Shown piece by piece: positions 10,500 through 19,715 of a DNA stretch of 64,000 nucleotides; positions within the stretch are counted from its first letter, which is position 1, and each line of letters opens with the position of its first letter. A program made the translations under genes and the position numbers. This DNA is from Symsagittifera roscoffensis (Eukaryota > Xenacoelomorpha > Acoela > Convolutidae): contig NC_087066.1 of the NCBI RefSeq assembly GCF_963678635.1, positions 34,849,301 through 34,913,300 of the forward strand. Reading direction: 5' to 3'. The notes below the pieces were generated by a model. That model was not told where the DNA came from, made no database searches, and saw only the letters and a list, made by a program, of their open reading frames with translations.

Positions 10500-11036
10500 G
10501 ATGAGGTCTTCTGGGGGCAGCCCGCCAGGTTTTATGGGTTGGCGAAGGTGCATAAAGAGCATACCTCATTAAGACGGCTGCTCTCCTTGCCTGGTAGCTC
10601 TTATTATAACTTGAACAAGGTTCTTGCAAAGCTTTTCAATAAAATTGAGGGCGCAAACATCGAAACGAACTCACTAGATGCGAGAGAAAACTAAGAGAGC
10701 TTTAATCTTGAGCCCAATGAAACTTTGATATCTCTAGATGTGAAGAGTTTGTATACAAATGTTCCACTGAAAGAAGCAACAGACATAGCTCTGAGAAAAC
10801 TGTATGAGCAAGATGAACCACCATCAATTGTTAGGGAAACCATGAAGAGACTGTTGAACATGGCAGTTAGTCAAGTCCATTTCAAGTGCAATGAAGCCTG
10901 GTACGCTCAGAAAGATGGTTTGGCAATGGGGGCATCTCTTGCCGTTATTTTAGCAAATCTTTGGCTGAAGCAGTACGAAACTGCACTATCGAGGGATGTT
11001 CCCGAAATGTTTTTGCCCGAAAAATATCTTAACTGA
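10500..11036 (+). pseudogene. PLE-1 RT motifs 1 to B
   Basis: After a frameshifted stretch matching the PLE words ARLYGLAKVHK, the reading gives LLSLPGSSYYNLNKVLAKL, then SLDVKSLYTNVPLKEA (motif A, Asp codon at 10737-10739), FKCNEAWYAQKDGLAMGAS (motif B) and LAVILANLWLKQYE. A TGA ends the frame at 11034-11036, just before the PHD finger. The RT core is typical of PLEs. In this copy the motif A aspartate is kept, unlike in the tandem-unit copies. Confidence 0.85.
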
Positions 11037-11480
11037 ATATTTCCCGAGTGCAATCAGAAAGTCACGTACAGGTCAAACGGTGTAGAATGTGAAAGCTGTT
11101 TGAACTGGTATCACAAAAAATGCGGCGATATATCAGATGATGAGTATCAAAAAAATAAGTGAAACCGTTTGGTACTGTAGAAAATGCATCGCAATAAGAG
11201 AGAAAAATAAGTCAGAGCAGCATGCTAAATTGTTTCTCAGTTACGTTGACGATATAGTGAGAACAGTGAAGGGTGATACTGAAAACGTGCTACGGGCTGC
11301 AAACTTACTACATCCAATTTCAAGTTTACAATAGAGACACCAAACACAGACGGGAAATTGGCATTTTTGGATTTAGAAACTAATAATGACAAAAGCAGGA
11401 AAATTAACTGTGGGTGGTATCAAAAACCAACAGATACAGCTACCATACTAAATTTAAGAAGCTGCGCTGAAACAAAAAGA
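11037..11480 (+). pseudogene. PLE-1 PHD finger, RT motif C and thumb start
   Basis: Read in the motif B frame, 11040-11150 gives FPECNQKV, then VECESCLNWYHKKC. One base must be skipped in an A run near 11150, after which ISETVWYCRKC follows. This is a PHD-type C4HC3 pattern whose first cysteine is Phe in this copy. About 20 residues later comes LSYVDDIVRTVKGD (YVDD at 11242-11253), then AANLLHP, TDGKLAFLDLE and CGWYQKPTDTATILN, the PLE thumb. The finger therefore sits inside the polymerase, between motifs B and C. Ordinary PLEs have only a short link there. Confidence 0.8.
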
Positions 11481-11675
11481 ACATGGCTGAGAAAAAGAAG
11501 CACTGTGATTATAGCAGTGATTCACCACCCATCTTGATGGTCCAATATAGGGGGAATCACAGTCAGACTTTAGCAAAGAAAGCGCGATATCACCAATGCG
11601 CAGATAATATTCACGACGAGGAAAATGAAAACTTGTACGCCCTCTCTAAAGTCCTCCTTTTCCAGTGAACTGAAA

Positions 11676-11972
11676 TCAAAAGTGATGTACAGACTTGAAT
11701 GTTGTGTGTGCAAATCCATCTATGTTGGCCAGACGGTCCGACATCTCACTACAAGGATTGAGTAACACCGGAAAAAGGATACCCCAGTTGGACAGCATAT
11801 AAGGCAGTGTGGTAGTGAGAGTGGTAAGTCGGAGTTTAAATCGAAGGTAATCGACCAAGCGTCCAGCAGCATCAAGTTACTTACATTAGAGGCGCTGCAC
11901 ATTAGTAAACAGAGACCGGCGATTATTACGCGCGACGAGTTTAGAATTAGGAAGCTGACACTAAGGCTATAG
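11676..11972 (+). pseudogene. PLE-1 GIY-YIG endonuclease
   Basis: The reading VMYRLECCVCKSIYVGQTVR, then HLTTRIE-stop-HRKKDTPVGQH, KVIDQASSSIKLLTLEALH and ISKQRPAIITRDEFRIRKLT contains the GIY-YIG variant of PLEs: the IYVGQT strand, the catalytic R in TTRI-x-EH, a C-x2-C pair at the start, and the conserved E in LLTLEALHI. One in-frame TAA replaces the codon before H in the EH motif. In PLEs this domain nicks the target DNA. Confidence 0.85.
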
Positions 11973-11975
11973 TTC

Positions 11976-12754
11976 CAGAATCGAAATTGAAAAATTCTGG
12001 CCAAAACAAAAACTTTGAAATAACTTACAAGTTAGCATGAAAATTAGCGACAAACTGAAATTGTAAAAACAAAAAAGGTGATTTTCTCCTTTCAGAAGAT
12101 TCTGAAATTTCTCAGAAATTTCTGAAAAATTGTTTAAAATTGTTACATAATAGTTGTTACATATTTTCAGTAATATTTGTAAAATTTTGATTTGTTGAAT
12201 TTTTCAATTTTTGAAAAGTTGATGTGTATGACATTTTTATGATCTTTGATAATTTTGTACAGTTAGCTTAGACTTTTCGAAACCTGAAGTCGCAAAAAAA
12301 AGTGCGGAAACTTTTTTTGAAAATACATTTTTAACGCATTCTCAAAATATTAAGTAGGTATTAATAGATATTCACAGATATTAATGACAGATTTTCAATC
12401 AATATTTTTACGAGTTTTGATCAGTCTGCTCTTATTAGTTAAATTTTTAAACAAAACTGAAGATGCACTAAAATTTTGCAAAAACGTTTGTTCAATTTAT
12501 AATTTTAACGTAATTTTAAAATAGTGTTTTTAACCCATTTTTTGATTGATTTCACGAATTTCAGGCAATCAATCAAATTCTCAGATTATAGCAAAGATTT
12601 TGCTGATGAACCAATAAAAATCAGAGCTTTACAAATAAAAAAAAGTAATGTTTGTAAAAATCGATCAAATAAATCGTTTTTTTTTCTGCTAGCAATATCA
12701 TCAAAATTAGTACTAGATACACATAATTGTATCTAGATTTCAAGATTTCAAAAA
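11976..12754. other. AT-rich spacer after PLE-1
   Basis: Probably the PLE-1 3' untranslated tail and flanking DNA. A short perfect inverted repeat (ccagaat and attctgg, about 11973-12000) follows the endonuclease stop. No hammerhead core, RNA gene or coding similarity was seen in the rest. Confidence 0.5.
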
Positions 12755-13950
12755 GTGTTCCTCTAGCCAAAGTCCCGCAACCAAAGAGCATGGACCAGTT
12801 ACGGCCAATATCAATCACATCAGTACTCAGCAGAGACTTTGAGCGTTTGGTCTACACCAAGTTCATAAAAAAACTACGAAAGTTCACTGAATAATTATCA
12901 ATTTGGTTTCAGCACAGGAGGCTCAACCGGCAGCGCTGCTCTTCGAAAACTACACACAGTCCTTGACTTCGATACTCATCATTATGACGGTGTACGTCTC
13001 TTTTCGCTGGACCTGTCCAAAGTTTTCGACAGAGTTCCTCTTCATTTTATTAATAGTCAGATCAAACAGATAAACCCAGGAGTCAATACACATTTAGCGA
13101 ATTGGCTGAAAAGTTTCCTTCCATACCGAGTGCAGATTGTATCATACCAGAACGAATTGTCAAAACCAGCCTCCATCAACCAAGGTGTACCTCAGGGTAC
13201 GGTACTTGGACCACCGTCCTTCAATATGTCGTTCGACGACTTGAAGTGCCTTTACGAAAATGCTTGTCCAGTTAAATTTGCAGACGACAATAATCCGGTA
13301 ATCGACGCTAGAGGACTCGACGACCCGAGTCGAGTAAACACTGAATGAATCTTCAAGTGGTGTATGGATCCTAATTTTCTTGTCAACACCCTTAAATCCA
13401 AATAAATGAGGTTCAATTTCAAGAAAAAGGTACCCTTCATCTGCTGAGACATCGAAAGCTTACCGCTGGTTGAACAAATGAAAGTTTTGGGAATTATATT
13501 AGACAGCAGGTTAACTTTTCTACCACATGTATCCTGGACAACCAGTAGAGCTTCCGCAAACTTGTTCCTGCTTCTTAAATTAAAGCGATTCGGATATCGT
13601 GCAGATGAATTTTCTTTGCTATATCAGTCACTTGTTCTATCAGTCTTAACATATGGCTGGGAAGTATGGGACGGCGCTGCAAAAACAGTTCTTTAGAAAA
13701 GTGGACGCTGTTCAAAATTGTGCTGTTCGTATGGGTATTATAAAAGAGTTTGTTCATATTGAAGATTACATTAAACTCAAAGACGCGAGACTTCTGAATA
13801 ATATCACTAAAACTGATTCGAAGCATCAACTATATGACATATTGCCGCACAGGCGCGATTACTGTTCCGAAAGGTTAAAAAACGGCTACCGACTGCCGAA
13901 GTGGCAGTCAAAAAGGTGTATGGTTCGATGGTTCCTGACATACTTTTGAA
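12755..13950 (+). pseudogene. LINE-beta copy 2, RT fragment
   Basis: A 5'-truncated CR1-like RT read across frameshifts: RPISITSVLSRDFERLVYTK (motif 2), a GSTGSAALRK-like segment, LFSLDLSKVFDRVPLHF (motif A, Asp present), NQGVPQGTVLGPPSFN (motif B), VKFADDNNPVIDA (motif C, intact FADD), KVLGIILDSRLTFLPHVSW, SVLTYGWEVWDGA, and HQLYDILPHRRDYCSERLKN near the C-terminus. GVPQGTV and FADD are shared with LINE-beta copy 1, so I place both in one family. The element ends in a GAA microsatellite, usual for CR1-type 3' tails. Confidence 0.8.
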
Positions 13951-13983
13951 GAATTTTTAGAAACTGACCCAAGGCTGAAGCCA

Positions 13984-14009
13984 GAAGAAGAAGATGAAGA
14001 AGAAGTTTA
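13984..14009 (+). repeat. GAA-rich 3' tail of LINE-beta copy 2
   Basis: The run gaagaagaagatgaagaaga closes LINE-beta copy 2. Simple repeats at the 3' end are typical of CR1-group LINEs. Confidence 0.75.
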
Positions 14010-14317
14010 AATTCAAGTTTTCTGAAAAGACAATAATACAAGTATGAAAACACGGAGAGTATCAATAGTTAAAGTTTCAAAGTGTCAAACATCAGTTGTA
14101 GTCTAGGTGTAGTTGTTGTAGGTAATATCAAGGCAGCTTTTAACGTTGATTAATTAAAAGTGACCCTTTATTACGGTGTAACTCATGTTTATTGGGACAA
14201 ATCTCTGAGAGGTCTCGGAATACAAGCGCTTTTAGTACGGTTCTATAACTTGGCATACAAATCACTGATATTGCTACGAACCATTTGACGGGAATGAAAT
14301 TTCGGATTCTAATCGAT
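14010..14317. other. Spacer, no gene seen
   Basis: About 300 bp without recognisable coding or RNA features, between the LINE-beta tail and a short tandem repeat. Confidence 0.5.
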
Positions 14318-14433
14318 TTTCCAATGATTCTTCCAAATAATGCCGCGACCGCCCAGATAATTCTTCCAAATAATGCCGCTAATGATTCTTCCAAATAGTT
14401 TTTCCAATGATTCTTCCAAATAATGCCGCTAAA
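14318..14433. repeat. Short imperfect tandem repeat (cttccaaataatgccgc)
   Basis: Four imperfect copies of a 24-34 bp unit centred on gattcttccaaataatgccg. The third copy is shortened to attcttccaaatag. No function is evident. Confidence 0.75.
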
Positions 14434-14545
14434 GCTAGAATGACCAAGGCACTGGTGAATTCGCTTGACTTCATCATTCCATCACAGTTTCATCACAGTT
14501 TCTTTTTTTTAGTATATCTGATGTTATTTTCAGATGTTATTTTAA

Positions 14546-14588
14546 TACTTTTCTTCTTCTTCTTCTTCTTCTTCTACTTCTTCTTCTT
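14546..14588. repeat. (TTC)n microsatellite
   Basis: About a dozen TTC units with one TAC interruption, directly abutting the left edge of tandem unit U0. It may mark the original left breakpoint or target of the array. Confidence 0.85.
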
Positions 14589-14599
14589 CAAATCCTGCT

Positions 14600-14884
14600 C
14601 AAAAAATACTAATAACAAAACAGTTTTTTTTTTCATTAAATAGACTGCGCGGATTGCAGGCATTTAACTCCTAAAAGCAATGGCCTAACTCAAGATAGCA
14701 TACTAGTATTGGTGGCATTCTTAATAACATTTTTCTTATATTCCAAAGCTGTGTAGACGAAAAGAAAGAAGATGCTTTGTTAGAACATATCTCAAGCTTC
14801 AGAGAGAACACTGAGGTAAAAGAACTGAAACAGGAAATTGAAGGAGTGAGAGCCAATAGCAAGGATAACCATTCATCGATAATT
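14600..14884 (+). pseudogene. LINE-alpha ORF1 N-terminal fragment (U0)
   Basis: A plus-strand reading conserved in all three units: DCADCR, LTPKSNGLTQDIILSIGG, DEKKEDALLEHISSFREN and VKELKQEIEGVRANS. It resembles the start of a LINE ORF1, with a short Cys cluster and a coiled coil, and is cut off where the PLE pseudo-LTR begins (14885). In U0 the frame is damaged by small indels in the first third. Confidence 0.5.
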
Positions 14885-16386
14885 ATAAGGAATATAAAAT
14901 GTTAATTCAATCGTTTTCGGATATATTGTGCATCATCAGGATTAAAATTTTTTACTTTTTTTACAAAACGATCAAAGATCTGGAAAATGAGAAACATGTT
15001 TAAAAATGCTTTAAACCTTTTTGACTAATCAAATTTAAGCAACTGTAATCTCATGAAAAATTACGTAGTCAATAATAATAATTTCCTGTAAATTTCTGAT
15101 TTTCTTCTTAGCTTTTTGTTCATGGTTATAAAATTTCGATTTGGGAATATTTTTTTTATTCTGACATGTCAGTTTTTTAATTTTTAGCCAGGTTATACAT
15201 GGACTACAATTTTGGGGTTAAGTCCCAGCTCCTAAATTCATCGCGTGTGTTGATCCTCGGTCTCTCCCTCAAATATGCAAAGCCTCTAGTGTGAGTAGCT
15301 TATGAGTGTTGGCTGTTTGATCTAGAATCTCTGACTTCAGCTCAGCAGTACCGCCTACCTCCTTATTACACTCTAACTTTGTTGCCCTACTGTGGAGTTC
15401 CCTTTGCGGTGTTCATTGACCCTCGTGGCTAATTGTCGGACTGTCTGGCCGACATCATAGGTGGAGTTACATCAACTACATGTAAGCTTATACACCTCTT
15501 TGGATCTCAGTTCAAAAGCAAAGGAAGTTTTGAGAGATGGCAAGCATGTTTTCAATTTTCTTGTTGTATCATTTATTTGTGCCCCGGACATTTGCCGAAC
15601 CTTTGCAGCTAACAGTTGAGATAGATTGCCTCGATATTGCATTGTAAAAAGGGGGTAATTCCTTTAACCATTTATCATTTCTCGGTTCTGATGCCTTCAC
15701 CTCTAAATTTTTCTTTCCCTCAATAATCTTGTTAAGAGTTTTAAACACTACCCTGTCCGACCAATATTTCGGATATTGGTTTTCAATCCATTGTTTCCGA
15801 TTTTGGTACTTCTTTCTTTAATGCAGGTTCGTATTCATTGAGCCACAAACTGGCCAGTATTACTGCAAGGGAGGCGCCCCTTGCTAAACCGTCTTTTTGT
15901 ACATACCACAAACCATTGCATTTAAAGTGTACCTTACTCACTGCCAAATTCAGTAGTTTTTTCATAGTCTTGCGAGATGTTTCCGGAGGGTTGACTTGCT
16001 CATATAATCTCCTCAGGGCTATTTCAACCGCTTCCTTGAGCGGGACATTAGTGTACAAACTCTTTACACCAAGGGAGATTATACTCTCATCGGAGTCCGA
16101 TTCAGTTTTCTCCAAGATCTCCCTGGCCATTTGAGTGTTCGTTTCTATGTATGCCCTCTCAATTTCATCAAAGTTTTTTGCCAATGTTTTAATAGGTTGA
16201 CATATGAGCTACCGTGTAAAGAAAGGACGGGACGAAGTGCGTACCTTGATTATGTACTTCTGCTAATCCATACAGCCTAGCGGGCTGTGCCCCAGTTGAT
16301 CTCAACCTAACACACAGCGCTTCGCTAATCTCGTCCTTCTTGTTTATGGCGAGTAATTCCTTGTTTATTTCTTTTTCAATTTTCAT
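14885..16386 (-). mobile_element. PLE-U0, truncated Penelope-like element
   Basis: Runs right to left from the RT start (KIEKEINKELLAINK, RLRSTGAQPARLYGLAEVH) through motif A (SLGVKSLYTNVP, Asp changed to Gly at 16068-16070) and motif B (WYVQKDGLARGAS). A deletion then removes the PHD finger, motif C and most of the thumb. After it come SETMD, the EN linker (about 15500-15790) and a GIY-YIG domain (YDVGQTVRQLATRVNEH, one extra codon; stop at 15204-15206). The pseudo-LTR 14885-15220 closes the element. ORF1 and the ORF2 N-terminus are absent because the unit is truncated at 16387. Confidence 0.8.
14902..14946 (-). ncRNA. Hammerhead-ribozyme-like motif, U0 pseudo-LTR (decayed)
   Basis: The minus strand reads CCTGATGATGCACA, ATATATCC, GAAAACG and TTGAATTAA. 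The CTGATGA and GAAA boxes are kept, but the stem II hairpin between them no longer pairs well. It is the same sequence as in the U1 3' pseudo-LTR. Known PLE pseudo-LTRs often carry hammerhead motifs. Confidence 0.35.
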
Positions 16387-16409
16387 GTCCTGCTCAAATC
16401 CTGCTCAAA

Positions 16410-16691
16410 AAATATTAATAACAAAACAGTTTTTTTTTTCATTAAATAGACTGCGCGGATTGCAGGCATTTAACTCCTAAAAGCAATGGCCTAACTCAAG
16501 ATATCATACTAAGTATTGGTGGCATTCTTAATAACATTGTTTTTTTATTCCAAAGCTGTATAGACGAAAAGAAAGAAGATGCTTTGTTAGAACATATCTC
16601 AAGCTTCAGAGAGAACACTGAGGTAAAAGAACTGAAACAGGAAATTGAAGGAGTGAGAGCCAATAGCAATGATAACAATTCATCGATAATC
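16410..16691 (+). pseudogene. LINE-alpha ORF1 N-terminal fragment (U1)
   Basis: Same plus-strand reading as in U0: DCADCRHLTPKSNGLTQDII, DEKKEDALLEHISSFREN, VKELKQEIEGVRANSNDNN. It is cut by the PLE (16692-20843). LINE-alpha ORF1 resumes on the other side with KLKKTIIKEIKRRMDEKL and then FRGIPELK-like words. I infer one ORF1 split by the insertion. The alternative, a chance antisense ORF in the PLE 3' UTR, is unlikely because this part is absent from the 5' pseudo-LTR at 20511-20843. Confidence 0.55.
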
Positions 16692-17035
16692 ATAAGAAAT
16701 ATAAAATGTTAATTCAATCGTTTTCGGATATATTGTGCATCATCAGGATTAAATTTTTTTTACATTTTTTACAAAACGATCAAAGATCTGGAAAATGAGA
16801 AACATGTCTAAAAATGTTTTAAAAATTTTTGACCAATCAAATTTAAGCAACTGTAATCTCATAATAAATTACCTAATCAATAATAATAATTTGCTGTAAA
16901 TTTCTGATATTTCTTCTTAGCTTTTTGTTCATGGTTATAAAATTTCGATTTGGGAATATTTTTGATTCTGACATGTCAGTTTTTTTAATTTTTCGCCAGG
17001 TTATACATGAACTACAATTTTAGGGTTAATTCCCA
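16692..17035 (-). repeat. 3' pseudo-LTR of PLE-U1
   Basis: Direct repeat of 20511-20843. The shared part runs from ataagaaatataaaatgtta to agggttaa, which is inside the last codons of the endonuclease here. It contains the hammerhead-like motif. Confidence 0.8.
16709..16753 (-). ncRNA. Hammerhead-like motif, U1 3' pseudo-LTR (decayed)
   Basis: The minus strand has CTGATGA (16740-16746) and GAAA separated by TGCACAATATATCC, in which stem II is largely lost. The flanks TTTAATC and GATTGAA could form a 7-bp helix I with one wobble. Confidence 0.35.
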
Positions 17036-17300
17036 GCTCCTGAATTCATCGCGTGTGTTGATCCTCGGCCTCTCCCTCCAAATATGCAAAGCCTCTAGTG
17101 TGAGTAGCTTATGAGTGTTGGCTGTTTGATCTAGAATCTCTGACTTCAGCTCAGCAGTACCGCCTACCTCCTTATTACACTCTAACTTTGTTGCCCTACT
17201 GTGGAGTCCCCTTTGCGGTGTTCATTGACCCTCGTGGCTAATTGTCGGACTGTCTGGCCGACATAGGTGGAGTTACATCAACTACATGTAAGCTTATACA
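17012..17300 (-). pseudogene. PLE-U1 GIY-YIG endonuclease
   Basis: The minus-strand reading gives KEVYKLTCS, then STYVGQTVRQLATRVNEHRK, GDSTVGQ, ILDQTANTHKLLTLEALHI and RPRINTRDEF, with the stop at 17012-17014. The YVGQT strand, ATRVNEH motif and LLTLEALHI helix match the PLE GIY-YIG domain. A TAG replaces the residue before the second cysteine position, and a frameshift follows VGQ. Confidence 0.8.
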
Positions 17301-17374
17301 CCTCTTTGGATCTCAGTTCAAAAGCAAAGGAAGTTTTGAGAGATGGCAAGCATGTTTTCAATTTTCTTGTTGTA

Positions 17375-17890
17375 TCATTTATTTGTGCCCCGGACATTTG
17401 CCGAACCTTTGCAGCTAACAGTTGAGATAGATTGCCTCGATATTGCATTGTAAAAAGGGGGTAATTCCTTTAACCATTTATCATTTCTCGGTTCTGATGC
17501 CTTCACCTCTAAATTTTTCTTTCCCTCAATCATCTTGTTAAGAGTTTCAAACACTACCCTGTCCGACCAATATTTCGGATTTTGAATTTCAATCCATTGT
17601 ATCCATTTTTTTTCCAATGCCTGGTTAAAATTTTTCCATATTGAGGTACTTAACCCCATTGGAACCCCTATGAACAGTCCCTTCAATAACGTTTCTTTTG
17701 TACTGCAAAGGAGCGCAACCTCTGAAATTTAGATTGGTGCCGGTATCAGTGCATTTTTGGTACCACCCACATGTGACTTTTTTTCCTGAGACCACATTGA
17801 CATTGAAATCCAAAAAGGCCAAATTACCGTTTCTATTAAGTTCTTCTATGGTGAACTGCAAGTTTGGATGCAACTTATTGGCAGCCTCGA
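17375..17890 (-). pseudogene. PLE-U1 thumb and RT-EN linker
   Basis: Readings include FTIEELNRNGNLAFLDFNVN, CGWYQKCTDTGTNLNFRGCA and QYKRNVIEGTVHR in one frame, then WSDRVVFETLNKMIEGKKN and NDKWLKELPPFYNA in another. The FLD block followed by YQK-x-TDT-x3-LN-x-R is the PLE thumb. A frameshift near 17660-17680 separates the two parts. Confidence 0.75.
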
Positions 17891-18180
17891 GAACTAACCC
17901 AGGATTGCCCTCGACAGTTCTAACTATGTCTTCTACATATCTTAGCAAACCTTTAACATCATTCGCTGCCCGATCTGCTTCCTGTTGTTTTTTGCAGGCA
18001 ATGCAATACCATACTATTTCAGCGATGTCTGCGTATTCAGATTCCGATATGTTACTACACATTAAGTGGTACCAATTCAAACAAGCTTCGCATTTTACCC
18101 TTTTAGTCCAATCTGTCACCTTTTTTCTGATATCCAGGGCAGATCTCCTTGTTACCTTCATTTAGCAGAGTCAATTTTGG
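17891..18180 (-). pseudogene. PLE-U1 PHD finger and RT motif C
   Basis: Across one frameshift the reading is EICPGYQKK, then VKCEACLNWYHLMC, ISESEYADIAEIVWYCIAC, a charged spacer (KKQQEADRAAND), and LLRYVEDIVRTVEGN (YVED at 17928-17939). The finger has C-x2-Y in the first pair, then C-x2-C-x4-H-x2-C and C-x2-C. PLE-1 keeps the cysteine that is Tyr here, and this copy keeps the one that is Phe in PLE-1, so the ancestral finger was a full C4HC3. YVED replaces the usual YVDD. Confidence 0.8.
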
Positions 18181-18767
18181 TACTTCTTTCTTTAATGCAG
18201 GTTCGTATTCTTTGAGCCACAAACTGGCCAGTATTACTGCAAGGGAGGCGCCCATTGCTAAATCGTCTTTTTGTACATACCACAAACCATTGCATTTAAA
18301 GTGTACCTTACTCACTGCCAAATTCAGTAGTTTTTTCATAGTCTTGCGAGATGTTTCCTGAGGGTTGACTTGCTCATATAAACTCCTCAGGGCTATTTCA
18401 ACCGCTTCCTTGAGCGGGACATTAGTGTACAAACTCTTTACACCAAGGGAGATTATACTCTCATCGGAGTCCGGTTCAGTTTTCTCCAAGATCTCCCTGG
18501 CCATTTGAGTGCTCGTTTCTATGTATGCCCCCTCAATTTCATCAAAGTTTTTTGCCAATATTTTAATTAGGTTGACATATGAGCTACCATGTAAAGAAAG
18601 GACGGGACGAAGTGCGTACCTTGTTTATGTACTTTTGCTAATCCATACAGCCTAGCGGGCTGTGCCCCAGTTGATCTCAACCTAACACACAGCGCTTCGC
18701 TAATCTCGTCCTTCTTGTTCATGGCGAGTAATTCCTTGTTTATTTCTTTTTCAATTTTCATGATCAC
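18181..18767 (-). pseudogene. PLE-U1 RT motifs 1 to B
   Basis: From 18767: MKIEKEINKELLAMNK, RLRSTGAQPARLYGLAKVHK, FVPSFLY; then from 18558: AKNFDEIEGAYIETS, SLGVKSLYTNVPLKEA (motif A, Asp to Gly at 18442-18444), FKCNGLWYVQKDDLAMGAS (motif B) and LWLKEYEPALKKEVPK. The TG-x-QPARLYGLAKVHK block is a PLE hallmark. One frameshift near 18560 separates the halves. Confidence 0.85.
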
Positions 18768-18959
18768 GCTGTCTGTCAGATTCTTCCTCCACTAAATTGT
18801 TCTGCCTGTAATAAATCTTTCAGTTTCTTCTCATATGTCTCTTTTTTTATTTCACAAAAAAAACCACGCCCTTATCAAACGGCACTGCCAGAAGACCGTT
18901 GTCCTTCAAATACTTTCTGGCTTTTTCAACACTTTGTCAGAGGGGGTCTGTTTCACATT

Positions 18960-19640
18960 CTTAGCATATCTCTCTGCAGCCTCTTCAATCTCACATAATT
19001 TTTCTCCAGGTAATCTATTTAACTTCAATTCAGGCAAAAACTGTCAGTGACCACACAAACTATCAATTTCATTAAATTTGTCTCGTACCGGATGTTTTGG
19101 TCTAAGACTTAAGACTTCCCGCACCCAAAGCGGCAAAACTACTTCATCTAAAATTCGAACTGTCCTTTCATCCAAGTTTTTTAATGGTCTATCCTGTCTT
19201 TCCGAAAATTTTTTCAAGCTTTTTCTTGTGTCGGCTTATCAAGTTATTGACACTACACCTTGCTCGCAGGTTCAGATAGAATATTAACGAAGGCCACCAT
19301 TTCTCATCAATACCCCTTCTCACTTTCTCCCTTGCTTTTGCTAGGTTACCCGATGCCTTGGCCCTATTCGCATTTGCCTGGCTTATCTCAGATCTCAAGA
19401 GTCTCAATTGAAAGCTGTGCAGCCCTTGATCCGAAAAACCACCGTTTTCAGGCACGCGAAAATATTAAAAATCTGGTATAATGTTGTTATCGAGACATTT
19501 TTTCAAAAAATTTAATTCTCAGGAAACTGCTATTGAAATTATTAAAATGTTTTAAATAATCTAACACAAGTTTCCAAGTGAGTTTTCTTTCCAGGACCAT
19601 TCTTAAGAGTGGTAGTGGCAGCAAAATTGCGGCCATCTCT
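18960..19640 (-). pseudogene. PLE-U1 ORF2 N-terminal region
   Basis: Broken readings: RKLTWKLVLDYLKHFNNFNS-like start, VPENGGFSDQGLHSFQLRLL, RSEISQANANRAKASGNLAK, RGIDEKWWPSLIFYLNLRAR, and then, near 19130, LPLWVREVLSLRPKHPVRD. It matches the U2 copy and PLE-1. The LRPKHPVRD block is typical of PLEs. Several stops are present. Confidence 0.75.
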
Positions 19641-19715
19641 TCTTTGCAGGCCACGAGCAATTAAATTCATGTGGCACTCAGCAAAAAAAAACAGCCTCAA
19701 CAAAATCTTACCCTT

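Larger units (their letters stand above)
9130..11975 (+). mobile_element. PLE-1, Penelope-like retroelement with a PHD insert
   Basis: A 5'-truncated Penelope-like element (PLE) inserted in a LINE-alpha relic. In order it holds an accessory ORF (9130-9684), the ORF2 N-terminal region (9746-10484), RT motifs with catalytic Asp in motif A (10737-10739), a PHD finger (about 11050-11200), RT motif C YVDD (11242-11253), a thumb-like segment, and a GIY-YIG endonuclease (11676-11972). It is the only copy in the window with both catalytic RT motifs intact. It has several frameshifts and stops and is presumably dead. The domain order RT then GIY-YIG is diagnostic of EN+ PLEs. Confidence 0.85.
14589..16387. 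repeat. Tandem unit U0 (truncated first copy)
   Basis: Begins with aaatcctgctcaaaaaat, like U1. It holds the LINE-alpha ORF1 start (+) followed by the 3' half of the PLE (-), in the same arrangement as U1 16388-18760. Because U0 carries LINE-alpha flanking sequence as well as PLE, it arose by DNA duplication, not by a new retrotransposition. It stops at ttttcatg (16387). The next bases, tcctgctcaaa, occur twice at the junction with U1. Relative to U1 it has an internal deletion of about 570 bp at about 15793. Confidence 0.75.

Noticed and set aside
14546-14588. Thought that two unrelated retroelements both end in a GAA microsatellite (LINE-beta 2 and the PLE of U0)
   Set aside because: The (TTC)n run abuts the LINE-alpha ORF1 fragment at the start of U0, not the PLE 3' end, so only LINE-beta 2 has a GAA tail.
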